The notes below the pieces were generated by a model. It made no database searches. It worked only from the letters and a program-made list of their open reading frames with translations, and was not told the origin of the DNA. From Erwinia rhapontici (lineage in GTDB: Bacteria > Pseudomonadota > Gammaproteobacteria > Enterobacterales > Enterobacteriaceae), in assembly GCF_012271765.1 (NCBI RefSeq), contig NZ_VRKO01000013.1, positions 19,607-83,606 on the forward strand: a stretch of 64,000 nt of DNA, read 5' to 3'. A program made the position numbers and the translations under genes. Numbering within the stretch: the stretch's first letter is position 1; each line of letters begins with the position of its first letter. Below are positions 1 to 7,305 of the stretch, one piece after another.

Positions 1-125
1 ACTATTTCGGTTAAAGACATAATTGTTACCTTATGAAAATATCATCGATATAGATTATCCCTTCAGATGTTGAGTTTTTTATTTTATTTCTCGGTATATC
101 TATACGTAAAGGATATGAATAAGAA

Positions 126-145
126 CGCCATCCAGACGGATGGCG
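126..145 (-). terminator. Hairpin after the distal immunity gene
   Basis: Perfect 8-bp inverted repeat (CGCCATCC, loop AGAC, GGATGGCG) 15 bases past the stop of the minus-strand immunity gene. The bases after it on the minus strand are T-rich but not a clean T run, so a weak intrinsic terminator is the likely role. Confidence 0.5.
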
Positions 146-160
146 CTAAATTAAGGGAGC

Positions 161-424
161 TCACTCAATGCCGTACTTCTTGTCAGTGACAAATTTCGGT
201 TCTTTCCAGTTTGGGCCTTTTTCCATAAAGAGTTTTTTTGTTTCCATCAGCTTTCCTTCTTTGACCAGGCGCTGGCAGGTAAACAGAAGTTCCCTTTCTG
301 CGGCTACTTCGAATTTGTACCGGACATACATTCGGTCAATCCATGGATAAGAAGTTCGCAGTGCAAAATACAGCAGCACATCTTCCACGCTTTCATTTTG
401 ATAAATCCCTTCAAGATCAAGCAT
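161..424 (-). CDS. Bacteriocin immunity protein, second (distal) copy
   Basis: Encodes an 87-residue acidic/basic soluble protein that I infer neutralises the bacteriocin encoded upstream. It is a near duplicate of the protein at 556-819: N-terminus MLDLEGIYQNESVEDVLLYF is identical, and differences cluster in the middle (TSYPWIDRMYVRY against TPYQTIDLMYVQY) and near the C-terminus (METKKLF against IETGKPL). I start it at the ATG at 424 because AGGAG lies just upstream and this matches the start of the other copy; a longer in-frame reading to 520 has no such support. A terminator separates the two copies, so this one may need its own promoter. Function is inferred from position only; I do not recognise the family. 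Confidence 0.75.
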   Translation of the reverse strand: MLDLEGIYQNESVEDVLLYFALRTSYPWIDRMYVRYKFEVAAERELLFTCQRLVKEGKLMETKKLFMEKGPNWKEPKFVTDKKYGIE

Positions 425-523
425 TCGTCGCTCTCCTTTGCTTTGTAATATACTTTCCGCCCCGGTGCAGTACTGGACGTGTTTTCTTCCTGGTGTTGCC
501 CCGTCTATTTGCGACAACACCTG

Positions 524-546
524 AAAAATGCCCCCTGAGGGGCATT
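524..546 (-). terminator. Intrinsic terminator between immunity copies
   Basis: Stem AATGCCCC / GGGGCATT with loop CTGA, followed on the minus strand by a run of T. It lies 10 bases past the stop of the proximal immunity gene and would end the bacteriocin-immunity transcript before the second immunity copy. Confidence 0.75.
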
Positions 547-555
547 ATAATACAG

Positions 556-819
556 TCACGCAATACCGTATTTTTTGTCAGTGACAAATTTCGGCTCTTT
601 CCAGTTCGGGCCCTTTTCCATAAGAGGCTTCCCTGTTTCGATCAGTTTTCCTTCTTTTACCAGTCGCTGGCAGGTGAACAGAAGTTCCCTTTCTGCCGCT
701 ACTTCAAATTTGTACTGAACATACATTAGATCAATGGTTTGGTAAGGGGTTCGCAGTGCGAAATACAGCAGAACATCTTCCACGCTTTCATTTTGATAAA
801 TCCCTTCAAGATCAAGCAT
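556..819 (-). CDS. Bacteriocin immunity protein, proximal copy
   Basis: 87-residue protein encoded directly after the bacteriocin gene with a TAATG overlap (stop and start share one base), the coupling usual for nuclease colicin/immunity pairs. The overlap guarantees co-translation with the toxin. It likely binds the C-terminal toxic domain in the cytoplasm of the producer. It has no signal peptide or membrane segment, which fits protection against a nuclease-type toxin and not a pore-former (inference). I cannot name the immunity family from sequence. See the diverged duplicate at 161-424. Confidence 0.8.
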   Translation of the reverse strand: MLDLEGIYQNESVEDVLLYFALRTPYQTIDLMYVQYKFEVAAERELLFTCQRLVKEGKLIETGKPLMEKGPNWKEPKFVTDKKYGIA

Positions 820-2795
820 TACCTGTTCTCCTCTTCTTTTCTGGATGCCTCTAACGCCTCTGGTGTATAGAGGGGATCGCTTTTTTCGTTGATTTTATAG
901 TCTTCAAGTGTGGCCGTATGAGTGTTATTCCACACTTCTTTAGCATTATCAGGCACAGTATTATCTTTAACTCCAAGATTTCTGTACCGTTCCAGCTCCC
1001 GGATTTCATGCGTATAATAACGCTTATCGGTATCTGTCACCTGTAGCTCGCCTGTCAGAATTTTTTCCAGGCGTTCGATCATCACTTTATTGCTAGCTGA
1101 TTCCCCAAAGCGCCCTGCGTGCAGTTTTACCTTGTCGACACCGGCACGGTCAATGGTTGCCTCTTTCCAGTCCAGGTTCTGAATGGGGCCACCCGCCTTG
1201 TCCTTATTGTAATCACGCCCGCTGTATTTACCTTTGGCATTGGTTTCGCCATACGGGCTGTTGTATATGATGTACTGCGGCTTCAGGCCTGATTCAGGGG
1301 GGAACACCAGAATGATATCGTGAATGCCTGGTGGTTCCGCCACCGGGGTGATCAGCACAGTGGGACCCTGTGGGACCGTCACCGGGCCACCGAAATGCGT
1401 GATCTGTTCAGGAACCGGGACCGGATCGGTCAGCGTTGCTGAACCCGCACCCGGCTGATTGACAGGGCTGACCAGAATGGTTGGGCCCTGTACATCAGCG
1501 ACTTTGGGCAGGGTAACTCCCCAGTAGCCGGTGACGCTATCCTGAACCGCCCGTACCACCTGCACCTTTCCCGGTACTTTGCTGCGCACCAGCTGGGTTT
1601 CCAGCGTGCCGTCGTCGTGTACGATCAGACGTCCGCGCACTGCCATATCGATCGGGGTACCCGCGTCAGCCGCGCGGAGAAGTGCGCTTGCGTCCGGCAG
1701 GGACAGGGTATCGGTACTCAGCAGGGCACTGATGTCCCGGCCGGGAACCACATCGCTTCCCACACCCACTTTTTCAGAATACAACAACCCGGCAAGGGTC
1801 GCGGCCACCGGCCCGGCCAGACTGGCGGCGGCAATACCACGCAATTCTGTCAGTACCGCAGAAATGCGCGATAACAGGCTACCCGCTACGTCTTCACCTA
1901 GCGTAATGGCACCCGCTGAGGCGATGGCCCAACTGGCAGGTGCTGTGGATGCGGGCGTACCGATCTCAACGCCGCGTACGGCCTGTACACTGGCAGATCG
2001 AAGGCGGTTGGTTGCGGCTTCTCTCTGTGCTTTAGCCGCTGCCTCTGCTTTTGCGCGGGCTTCAGCTTCAACCTTCGCTTTAGCCGCTGCCTCTGTTTTT
2101 GCGCGGGCTTCAGCTTCAACCTTCGCTTTAGCCGCTGCCTCTGTTTTTGCGCGGGCTTCAGCTTCAGCCTTCGTTTTCGCCGCTGCCTCTGCTTTTGCAC
2201 GGGCTTCAGCAGCCTGCTTCGCTGCCTTCTGCTTACGAGCCGCATTAATCAAGGCAAGCTCCGCCTTAGCCTGTTTTGTGGCTTTTACTGCATTACGTAT
2301 CCGTTGCCCGGCCTGACCGCTGTTAGCCATCCGTGCATTATCGGCAATGATTTTATTCAGCGCGGCAATGCGCGCATCGGAGGTGTCACCTTTAAATGTC
2401 ACAATCACCGCATTGAAAGGATTCAGTGTGTTAGCGCTATTGCCGTTACCACTATTGCCACCGCCGACAGCGGGATTTGCAGGCGCCGGGCCAAGGTTAA
2501 CACCAAAGGCATCGCCACCGACAAGAGGGCTTATTCCTATGGCATTACCATCAGCATTAATAAAATAGCCGGTAAAATCCCCCGGATTCAGGCCCGCTTT
2601 CAGGGCCAGTGCATCACCGACCGATCGCGATATACCCGGTGTTGTGCCCGACCCCTTACCAGAAGTACTCCCTTTGCCTTTATCGTGATTGCCTGCATTT
2701 CCCTTGCTACCACCACCCGGACTCGGCTCATTTCCGCGCTCTGAACTCCATCCCGTGCCATCACCTTTGCCACCACCGTAGTTAAATCCTGGCAT
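819..2795 (-). CDS. Colicin / S-type pyocin-like bacteriocin
   Basis: 658-residue secreted antibacterial protein. The N-terminus is Gly/Ser-rich and contains GDGTGWSSE at about residues 11-19, resembling the TolB-binding box of E-type colicins (DGSGWSSE), so import through the Tol system is inferred. Residues about 195-265 form a charged Ala/Glu/Lys/Arg helix built of 16-residue repeats, like the receptor-binding coiled coil of colicins. The next part (about 290-515, ending near DIILVFPPESGLKP) matches the S-type pyocin translocation domain. The C-terminal 140 residues are the toxin, with candidate catalytic histidines in LHAGRF, YTHEIRELERY and NTHTATLEDY; these motifs recall C-termini of CdiA-like contact-dependent toxins, but I cannot assign an activity. 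Start ATG has AAGGAG upstream. A LexA box lies in the promoter. No lysis gene is seen nearby. Confidence 0.88.
   Translation of the reverse strand: MPGFNYGGGKGDGTGWSSERGNEPSPGGGSKGNAGNHDKGKGSTSGKGSGTTPGISRSVGDALALKAGLNPGDFTGYFINADGNAIGISPLVGGDAFGVNLGPAPANPAVGGGNSGNGNSANTLNPFNAVIVTFKGDTSDARIAALNKIIADNARMANSGQAGQRIRNAVKATKQAKAELALINAARKQKAAKQAAEARAKAEAAAKTKAEAEARAKTEAAAKAKVEAEARAKTEAAAKAKVEAEARAKAEAAAKAQREAATNRLRSASVQAVRGVEIGTPASTAPASWAIASAGAITLGEDVAGSLLSRISAVLTELRGIAAASLAGPVAATLAGLLYSEKVGVGSDVVPGRDISALLSTDTLSLPDASALLRAADAGTPIDMAVRGRLIVHDDGTLETQLVRSKVPGKVQVVRAVQDSVTGYWGVTLPKVADVQGPTILVSPVNQPGAGSATLTDPVPVPEQITHFGGPVTVPQGPTVLITPVAEPPGIHDIILVFPPESGLKPQYIIYNSPYGETNAKGKYSGRDYNKDKAGGPIQNLDWKEATIDRAGVDKVKLHAGRFGESASNKVMIERLEKILTGELQVTDTDKRYYTHEIRELERYRNLGVKDNTVPDNAKEVWNNTHTATLEDYKINEKSDPLYTPEALEASRKEEENR
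2041..2216 (-). repeat. 48-bp tandem repeat within the bacteriocin gene
   Basis: Units beginning GCCTCTG start at 2041, 2089, 2137 and 2185, exactly 48 bases apart, the last one partial. Each encodes 16 residues of the charged helical stalk (KAKVEAEARAKTEAAA type). Unit number would set the length of the coiled coil and may vary between strains. Confidence 0.85.
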
Positions 2796-2827
2796 GATGT
2801 TCTCCTTTGCTCTTCCTGTCGTTAATG

Positions 2828-2843
2828 CTGTGCATATACACAG
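2828..2843 (-). promoter_or_regulatory. LexA (SOS) box of the bacteriocin gene
   Basis: CTGT-N8-ACAG (CTGTGCATATACACAG), matching the LexA consensus arms exactly with an AT-rich centre, 33 bases upstream of the bacteriocin start. It implies repression by LexA and release on DNA damage, as for known colicin genes. A single box is seen; many colicin promoters have two overlapping boxes. Confidence 0.85.
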
Positions 2844-2924
2844 TAAAACAGAGGCTATGCCGGAATCATTCTTACGACCAGACTACCTTGTTGTGTCAGA
2901 GAGCAGCGTTACGATGCCAGCCCT

Positions 2925-4103
2925 TCAGCTAAACAGCTTTAAGGCGTCAATACGTGTCAGCGCCGTATTCAGCGCGGCATCATCGGCGGTCAGGCTGATG
3001 CGGATATAGCCTTCGCCGCCCTGACCAAACCCGCTGCCGGGGGCCACGATAATATGCGCCTCCTTCAGCAGCCGCTCGGCGAACGGCTGGGCACGCTCTC
3101 CGTCAGGTACAGGCAGCCAGAGGAAGAAGGTGCCCTGATTAGGCGGTACAGGCCAGTTCATGGCGGCCAGCTTTTGCAGCACCCACTCGCGGCGCTGGTG
3201 ATAGACGTTGGCCAACTGCTGAATCTGCGATGCAGGCAGCGACAGCGCTGTGATGGCGGCATCCTGAATCGCGCCGAACACGGTGCTGTAACTGTGGGTG
3301 TGCAGTTTTTTAAACGCCCGGATAATCGAGGCATTTCCCACTGCAAAGCCAAAACGCCATCCTGCCATGCAGAACGTTTTCGACATCGTATAGGTTTCCA
3401 CGCCCCATTCTTTCGCTCCCGGCTGTGCCAGCAGGCTGGCCGGGATGTCGGCGGCATGGCTGCCAATCGCCGCGTAGGCAAAGTCATGCAGCACCGGGGT
3501 GTGGTACTCGCGGGCAAAGGCGAGCGCCGCGTCGAACAGTGCCGGCGTGGCCATCGCGCCGGTCGGGTTGTGCGGATAGTTCAGGATCAGCAGCCCGCTC
3601 TGGCGTGCCACCTCTTCAGGGACGCGTGAGAAGTCGGGCAGGAAATTATCCTTCTCCTCCAGCGGGATGCCGTAAAACTGCGCCTGTGACTGCACTGCCG
3701 CTGAGCGGTACATCGGGTAGCAGGGATCGGTGGAAATGATCGTTTGCCCCGGGCTGACCACCGCACGCGGGATGCCGTTCACACCGATGTGCGACCCCTG
3801 AAACACGGCGATTTCGCTCTCCGGGTCCAGCTCAACGCCATAGTGGTTCAGGTAAAAATCTGCGATCGCCTGGCGCACCTGCGGCTTGCCCCAGAAGGAA
3901 GGATATTCATGGTTGGCGGGTGATGCCGCCGTGGTTTGCAGCGTAGCGATAATCGCAGGCGGTGTTGGCTGTCGCGGGCTGCCGCTCGACAGGTCAATCA
4001 GTGACAGTTCCGAGGTATCCACCTCTCGTGCCAGTTTTTCCAGCACGCTAAATAAGTTCTCTTCCAGGGCATTAACCAGAGGGGAGGCAGCGAAATCAGG
4101 CAT
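2925..4103 (-). CDS. PLP-dependent class I/II aminotransferase
   Basis: 392 residues, fold-type I aminotransferase. The PLP lysine is K242 in MSKTFCMAGWR, with the SK..GWR pattern of the family; NYPHNPTGA supplies the PLP-binding Asn and the C-terminus carries the substrate-carboxylate Arg region (GYIRISL). Relatives include AlaC, LL-diaminopimelate aminotransferase and methionine aminotransferase YbdL; the substrate cannot be read from sequence. It is divergent from the MetQNI-LuxS-like operon across a 216-base gap and I infer it acts in the same pathway, perhaps turning a sulfur amino acid into its 2-keto acid. E. coli likewise pairs methionine aminotransferase ybdL with the alcohol-dehydrogenase-family gene ybdH. 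The bacteriocin gene follows 129 bases downstream on the same strand. Confidence 0.88.
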   Translation of the reverse strand: MPDFAASPLVNALEENLFSVLEKLAREVDTSELSLIDLSSGSPRQPTPPAIIATLQTTAASPANHEYPSFWGKPQVRQAIADFYLNHYGVELDPESEIAVFQGSHIGVNGIPRAVVSPGQTIISTDPCYPMYRSAAVQSQAQFYGIPLEEKDNFLPDFSRVPEEVARQSGLLILNYPHNPTGAMATPALFDAALAFAREYHTPVLHDFAYAAIGSHAADIPASLLAQPGAKEWGVETYTMSKTFCMAGWRFGFAVGNASIIRAFKKLHTHSYSTVFGAIQDAAITALSLPASQIQQLANVYHQRREWVLQKLAAMNWPVPPNQGTFFLWLPVPDGERAQPFAERLLKEAHIIVAPGSGFGQGGEGYIRISLTADDAALNTALTRIDALKLFS

Positions 4104-4319
4104 TGTATTCTCGAATTAAACAGTGATGGCTCAATATGACATTAATGTTGATGTCGGCCTAAAAGATAAAAATCACTATCGATGTGCAATAAACAGATAT
4201 GTGATGATTGATTATCCTTATCACAAAAAAGCAAAATTAAACGCCGCTGTTTTACTTACAACCGGAAGAGGGCTGTGATTTAATCAATTTTATTCGCACT
4301 CTTTTCAGGGAAAATATTT
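4104..4319. promoter_or_regulatory. Divergent promoter region, aminotransferase / metQ-like operon
   Basis: AT-rich 216-base gap serving both directions. It holds an interrupted palindrome GACAT-N8-ATGTC at 4138-4155 and several TGAT/ATCA half-sites near 4200-4225 and 4275-4285. I see no convincing tandem MetJ box. No regulator gene is linked, so control is unknown. AGGGA precedes the metQ-like start. Confidence 0.45.
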
Positions 4320-5126
4320 ATGAAAAAGCCCGTTCTTCTCGGCGTTGTTGTTGCTTTGTTATCGACCTCTTCATTTTTTGCTAATGCTCAGGATAAATTA
4401 ATTCGTGTCGGGTTTAATCCCGGACCTTATAAAGAGCAGTTCGAAAAAGGTGTTGCCCCTTATTTGATCAAAAAAGGGTATAAAGTCGAGTATAAAGATT
4501 TTAGCGATGGCATTCAGGTTAACGATGCCGTAGCACGCGGTAATATTGAAGCCAATATTATGCAGCATCCTGTTTACCTGCAATCGGTCAATGAACGCCT
4601 GGGCATTGATAACACCGGGATTGTTCAGGTGCCCACACCGCCGATGGGGCTTTATGCCGGTAAGATCAAACAGCTGGCAACCCCAAAACCGGGCACCACT
4701 ATTTCCGTGCCCAATCAGGCGGCAAACGAGTATCGCGCAGCCCTGGTCCTGCAAAGTCTGGGCTGGATTAAGATCGCCGACAACAGCGATGCGGCCACTT
4801 TCTCTCAGCGTAACATTACGGAAAACCCGTATAAAATCGTGCTGAAAGAGATGGATAACGCACAGCAGGTGCGCGCACTTCCCGATGTCGATTACGGCCT
4901 GATTCAGGGGAACTTTGCGGTCTCCAACGGCATTAAACTCGACTCCGCGCTGAAACTCGAATCGGCCAGCAGTAAATTTATTAATGTGGTGACCGTCGCC
5001 GGTAAAAATAAACAGGCTGAGTTCGCTAAAGACATTATTGCCGGTTATCACTCTGCAGAATTCAAACAGTATATTCTCGGGCATGAGCAGTACAAAGGCT
5101 ATCTGTTCCCTGACTATCTGAAGTGA
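4320..5126 (+). CDS. MetQ/NlpA-family substrate-binding protein
   Basis: 268 residues. Signal peptide of about 24 residues (MKKPVLLGVVVALLS...FANA^QDK) followed by the NlpA/MetQ fold (VGFNPGPYKEQF, N-terminal ligand-binding lobe; VPTPPMGLYAGK; IVLKEMDNAQQVRALPDVDYGLIQGNFA). Canonical MetQ is a lipoprotein; here the cleavage region has no lipobox cysteine, so the protein should be soluble in the periplasm. It delivers methionine or a related compound to the MetN/MetI-like permease encoded next. First gene of a seven-gene plus-strand set with short or negative spacing. The chromosome probably has a canonical metNIQ elsewhere, so a specialised substrate is inferred. Confidence 0.9.
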   Translation: MKKPVLLGVVVALLSTSSFFANAQDKLIRVGFNPGPYKEQFEKGVAPYLIKKGYKVEYKDFSDGIQVNDAVARGNIEANIMQHPVYLQSVNERLGIDNTGIVQVPTPPMGLYAGKIKQLATPKPGTTISVPNQAANEYRAALVLQSLGWIKIADNSDAATFSQRNITENPYKIVLKEMDNAQQVRALPDVDYGLIQGNFAVSNGIKLDSALKLESASSKFINVVTVAGKNKQAEFAKDIIAGYHSAEFKQYILGHEQYKGYLFPDYLK

Positions 5127-5134
5127 ATAATGCC

Positions 5135-6148
5135 ATGATTGAGTTTCGCAAGGTCAGTAAAACTTTTTCCAGAAACGGTAATGATATTCTGGCGCTGGAT
5201 AATATCAGCCTGAATATCGATAAAGGTGATGTGTTCGGGATTATTGGTTACAGCGGTGCCGGAAAAAGTACCCTGCTGCGTTTAATCAATCGTCTTGAAT
5301 CACCCGGCAGCGGTGAGGTGGTGATTAACGGTGAGTCGTTACAGCACGTCAGTGGAAAACGCCTGAATACCGTAAAAAAAGATATCGGCATGATCTTTCA
5401 GAATTTCAATCTGCTGAATTCGAAAACGGTATTTCACAATATCGCCATCCCGTTAATTTTACAGGGACGCGACCGGGCGTTTATTCAGGCCCGGGTGACG
5501 GAGTTGCTGGCGTTCGTCAATCTCAGTGACAAAATCCACAGCTACCCTAACGAGCTGTCCGGTGGGCAAAAGCAGCGCGTGGGGATCGCTCGTGCGCTGG
5601 CCACTAACCCGTCGGTGCTGCTGTGTGATGAGGCCACCTCAGCGCTTGACCCGCATACCACGGTGCAGATCTTGCTGTTGTTGCAGGAGATCAACCGTCG
5701 CTACGGCATCACCATTGTGCTGATTACCCATGAAATGTCGGTGATCCAAAAAATCTGCAACAAGGTGGCGGTGATGGAAAACGGTCGGGTGGTCGAGCAG
5801 GGGGAGGTTTTCACCCTGTTTGCCGACCCCCAACATGCGGTGACCGCCAGCTTTGTCCAGTCGGTGATCCACGATCGCCTGCCGCAAAGCGTGGTCGATC
5901 TGTTGCAGCGTACCGGTAACGGACAAACGCTGCGGCTGGAGTTTGTTGGCGCTACCGCGCAACAGCCGATCATTAACCGCATTATCAAAGACTACGCCAT
6001 CGAAGTGAATATCCTGTTCGCCAGTATGTCCGAGGTTCAGAGCACGATCCTCGGCTTTATGATCGTGCAGATCCTGGGCGAGGCAGAGCAGACCGACAGC
6101 GCCGTGCGTTACCTCCGCGAAGCAGGAGTGAAAATCACCCATGTTTGA
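5135..6148 (+). CDS. MetN-like methionine-family ABC transporter ATPase
   Basis: 337 residues from the ATG at 5135; a GTG at 5123 overlapping the metQ stop is an alternative adding four residues, but the family normally begins with M-I-x-F/L as here. Walker A GYSGAGKST near residue 38, signature LSGGQKQR near 141, Walker B VLLCDE near 161, and a C-terminal NIL regulatory domain (about 260-337) that in MetN binds methionine and inhibits transport. Works with the MetI-like permease (8-base gene overlap) and the periplasmic binding protein. Product is an inner-membrane-associated ATPase. Similarity to E. coli MetN is strong over the full length; substrate may differ. Confidence 0.9.
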   Translation: MIEFRKVSKTFSRNGNDILALDNISLNIDKGDVFGIIGYSGAGKSTLLRLINRLESPGSGEVVINGESLQHVSGKRLNTVKKDIGMIFQNFNLLNSKTVFHNIAIPLILQGRDRAFIQARVTELLAFVNLSDKIHSYPNELSGGQKQRVGIARALATNPSVLLCDEATSALDPHTTVQILLLLQEINRRYGITIVLITHEMSVIQKICNKVAVMENGRVVEQGEVFTLFADPQHAVTASFVQSVIHDRLPQSVVDLLQRTGNGQTLRLEFVGATAQQPIINRIIKDYAIEVNILFASMSEVQSTILGFMIVQILGEAEQTDSAVRYLREAGVKITHV

Positions 6149-6809
6149 CTTTATCGATACCGCCGTGACCGGCGATCAGTTCCTGCTGGCGCTGCATGAC
6201 ACCCTGGTGATGATCGCCGTGTCGCTGGGTTTTGGTTCATTGCTGGGGGTCCCGCTGGGGATTGTGCTGGTGGTGTGCCGTCCTGGCGGCATCCTGCCGA
6301 ACCGTTTTGTCCATCAGGTGCTGAACCCGGTGATCAACGTCCTGCGTTCGCTGCCGTTTATTATTTTGCTGATCACCATTCTGCCCTTCACCCGGTTGCT
6401 GGTGGGCACCACCATTGGGACGGCGGGCGCGATTGTGCCGCTGATTGTATTTATCGCCCCGTATATTTCGCGGCTGGTGGAAAGCTCCCTGCTGGAAGTT
6501 GATGAAGGCATTCTTGAAGCGGCCGATGCGATGGGCGCGACGGTCGGTCAGACCATCTGGCACTTTATGCTGCCGGAGGCCGCGTCTTCACTGATCCTCG
6601 CCCTGACCACGGCAACCATCGGGCTGCTGGGGGCGACCGCCATGGCGGGCACCGTCGGTGGCGGCGGGATTGGTGACCTGGCGATCACTTACGGTTACCA
6701 GCGGTTTGACGCCTTTGCCACGCTGGTGACAGCGCTGGTGCTGATCGTCATCGTCCAGCTAATTCAGACACTCGGCACCCGTCTGTCGCGCCGCATCCGA
6801 CGCGAATAA
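6141..6809 (+). CDS. MetI-like ABC transporter permease
   Basis: 222 residues with five to six hydrophobic segments and the EAA loop (ADAMGATVGQTIWHFMLPEA, near residue 130) that contacts the ATPase. Clear MetI family, usual length about 217. Start ATG at 6141 lies inside the end of the upstream ATPase gene, so translation is coupled. Forms the membrane channel of the importer. 34 bases separate it from the LuxS-like gene. Confidence 0.9.
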   Translation: MFDFIDTAVTGDQFLLALHDTLVMIAVSLGFGSLLGVPLGIVLVVCRPGGILPNRFVHQVLNPVINVLRSLPFIILLITILPFTRLLVGTTIGTAGAIVPLIVFIAPYISRLVESSLLEVDEGILEAADAMGATVGQTIWHFMLPEAASSLILALTTATIGLLGATAMAGTVGGGGIGDLAITYGYQRFDAFATLVTALVLIVIVQLIQTLGTRLSRRIRRE

Positions 6810-6843
6810 CGGCCCTCTTTTTAACGTTTTAAGGAGTTATAAC

Positions 6844-7299
6844 ATGCCAGTTGTAGAGAGCTTCACCCTCGACCACACCCTTGTCAAAGCGCCGTATGTG
6901 CGCCAGGCGGGTTATGAACGCCATGCGCTGGGCAGCGTGGTGCAGAAATTCGACCTGCGCTTCCTGCAACCGAATGCTGACGCCATTCCCACGGCGGCCT
7001 TGCATACGCTGGAGCACCTGCTGGCCTTTGGCCTGCGCGAAGAGCTGGAAGGCGTTATCGATATCTCGCCGATGGGATGCCGCACCGGGTTCTATCTGAT
7101 CCTGTGGGATGAGCATCAGCCTGCGGAGATCGCCGCGGCATTAACACGTGTGCTGGAACGTGTGGTGACGGCAACGGATGTGCCTGCCGTGACGGCGCTG
7201 GCCTGTGGCAACTACCGTGACCATTCGCTGTTCTCCGCTCAGGAGTATGCGAAGCAGGTCCTTGCAGCAGGCATCAGCGACGACGCCTTCAGGAGGTAA
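6844..7299 (+). CDS. LuxS-family S-ribosylhomocysteine lyase homologue
   Basis: 151 residues, somewhat shorter than E. coli LuxS (171). All active-site residues are in place: zinc ligands H54 and H58 in HTLEH, catalytic E57, catalytic C79 in SPMGCRTGFY, and zinc ligand C121 in ACGNY; the N-terminus SFTLDHT matches the family. LuxS cleaves S-ribosylhomocysteine to homocysteine and DPD, the precursor of autoinducer-2. In enterobacteria the normal luxS sits next to gshA, so a copy inside a methionine-transporter operon is probably a paralogue (inference; the rest of the genome is not visible). AAGGAG precedes the start. Sequence looks closer to the short Gram-positive-type LuxS than to the E. 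coli enzyme, which may indicate transfer. True substrate is untested. Confidence 0.88.
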   Translation: MPVVESFTLDHTLVKAPYVRQAGYERHALGSVVQKFDLRFLQPNADAIPTAALHTLEHLLAFGLREELEGVIDISPMGCRTGFYLILWDEHQPAEIAAALTRVLERVVTATDVPAVTALACGNYRDHSLFSAQEYAKQVLAAGISDDAFRR

Positions 7300-7305
7300 T
7301 CTGCG

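Noticed and set aside
1..125. Possible lysis gene downstream of the immunity genes
   Set aside because: The AT-rich 125 bases have no lipoprotein-like short frame with a lipobox.
1579..2316. 245-codon open frame opposite the bacteriocin gene
   Set aside because: It mirrors the Ala/Glu-repeat region of the real gene, has no family resemblance and no ribosome site; GC-rich repeats give long antisense frames by chance.
4104..4319. MetJ box in the metQ-like promoter
   Set aside because: Only scattered partial matches (for example AGATATGT); no tandem 8-mers.
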